Of a stretch of 50,931 bases of DNA, positions 50,893-50,931 are shown piece after piece (position 1 is the stretch's first letter; each line of letters opens with the position of its first letter). The stretch is taken from contig LOEW01000243.1 in the NCBI GenBank assembly GCA_001516045.1, positions 1-50,931 of the forward strand, given 5' to 3'. The notes under the pieces were generated by a model. It saw only the letters and a program-made list of their open reading frames with translations. It searched no databases and was not told the DNA's origin. A program made the translations under genes and the position numbers. This DNA is from Desulfosporosinus sp. BRH_c37 (GTDB lineage: Bacteria; Bacillota; Desulfitobacteriia; Desulfitobacteriales; Desulfitobacteriaceae).

Positions 50893-50931
50893 ATCCAATC
50901 GTGAGACTCCCACTTCTACAAGTGGGAGTGG
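50893..50931 (+). repeat. Left end of a palindromic element, copy 5, cut by the window end
   Basis: ATCCAATCGTGAGACTCCCA with the ACTCCCACTT-CTAC-AAGTGGGAGT hairpin, identical to copy 4. The rest lies beyond the window. Confidence 0.65.

Noticed and set aside
25505..50931. CRISPR array from the recurring ACTCCCACTT hairpins
   Set aside because: Copies are kilobases apart, have no regular spacers and no cas genes are nearby.

Overview
The window looks like chromosomal DNA of a low-to-mid-GC anaerobic Firmicute, most like Desulfosporosinus/Desulfitobacterium (Peptococcaceae). The grounds are Bacillus/Clostridium-type gene order (infC-rpmI-rplT with an L20-type leader, pheS-pheT-zapA behind a T-box), strong AGGAGG ribosome-binding sites, B. 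subtilis-type fad genes with perfect FadR boxes, and several acyl-CoA operons behind sigma-54 promoters. The genus is inferred from memory of such gene content, not from a search. Almost every gene is on the minus strand.

Layout. (1) 1-11 kb is an AT-rich accessory island: an internally deleted IS66 transposase, a small orphan ORF, an overlapping two-gene unit (unknown protein + XRE/ImmA-type metalloprotease regulator) that resembles a toxin-antitoxin pair, and a 2133-residue DUF4011-SF1 helicase-PD-(D/E)xK nuclease-DUF3320 protein with a small 3' partner. This is a probable defence island. (2) 11-13.1 kb: a BenE-family transporter and an XRE-cupin regulator (compare E. coli ydcO/ydcN), with a strong palindromic operator candidate between them. 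(3) 13.1-19.6 kb: housekeeping translation genes (zapA, pheT, pheS, rRNA methyltransferase, rplT, rpmI, infC with an AUU start). (4) 19.6-30.7 kb: a FadR-controlled fatty-acid degradation region (crotonase, acyl-CoA ligase, thiolase, fadE, MaoC, fadA, fadN, fadR). (5) 30.9-50.9 kb: a second acyl-CoA region under an apparent sigma-54 regulon: DUF362-fadN2-fadA2; a 4-hydroxybutyryl-CoA-dehydratase-type enzyme plus acyl-CoA dehydrogenase; 3-hydroxyacyl-CoA dehydrogenase, acyl-CoA ligase and a biotin-carrier/carboxyltransferase fusion; a PAS-AAA+ sigma-54 activator; and a MaoC-type dehydratase pair.

The most striking unexplained feature is a module of about 109 bp present three times (36141-36248, 42283-42391, 47463-47571). 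Each copy has a conserved front half and an intrinsic-terminator hairpin, and each lies directly upstream of a sigma-54 promoter (14 bp away in two cases; in the third a 250-bp IS200/IS605-type miniature element has inserted in the gap). It may be the activator-binding site coupled to an insulating terminator, or a small terminated RNA.

The same region carries fossils of duplicated operon pieces: a chimera of the 5' end of the dehydratase gene and the 3' end of the 3-hydroxyacyl-CoA dehydrogenase gene just ahead of DUF362, a 103-bp piece of the acyl-CoA ligase gene at 38.2 kb, and the C-terminus of another ligase at 44.4 kb. These suggest that the DUF362-fadN2-fadA2 operon acquired its promoter by collapse of a duplicated dehydratase operon. 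At least five short two-hairpin palindromic elements (IS200/IS605-derived, PATE-like) are scattered through the region, several immediately after stop codons.
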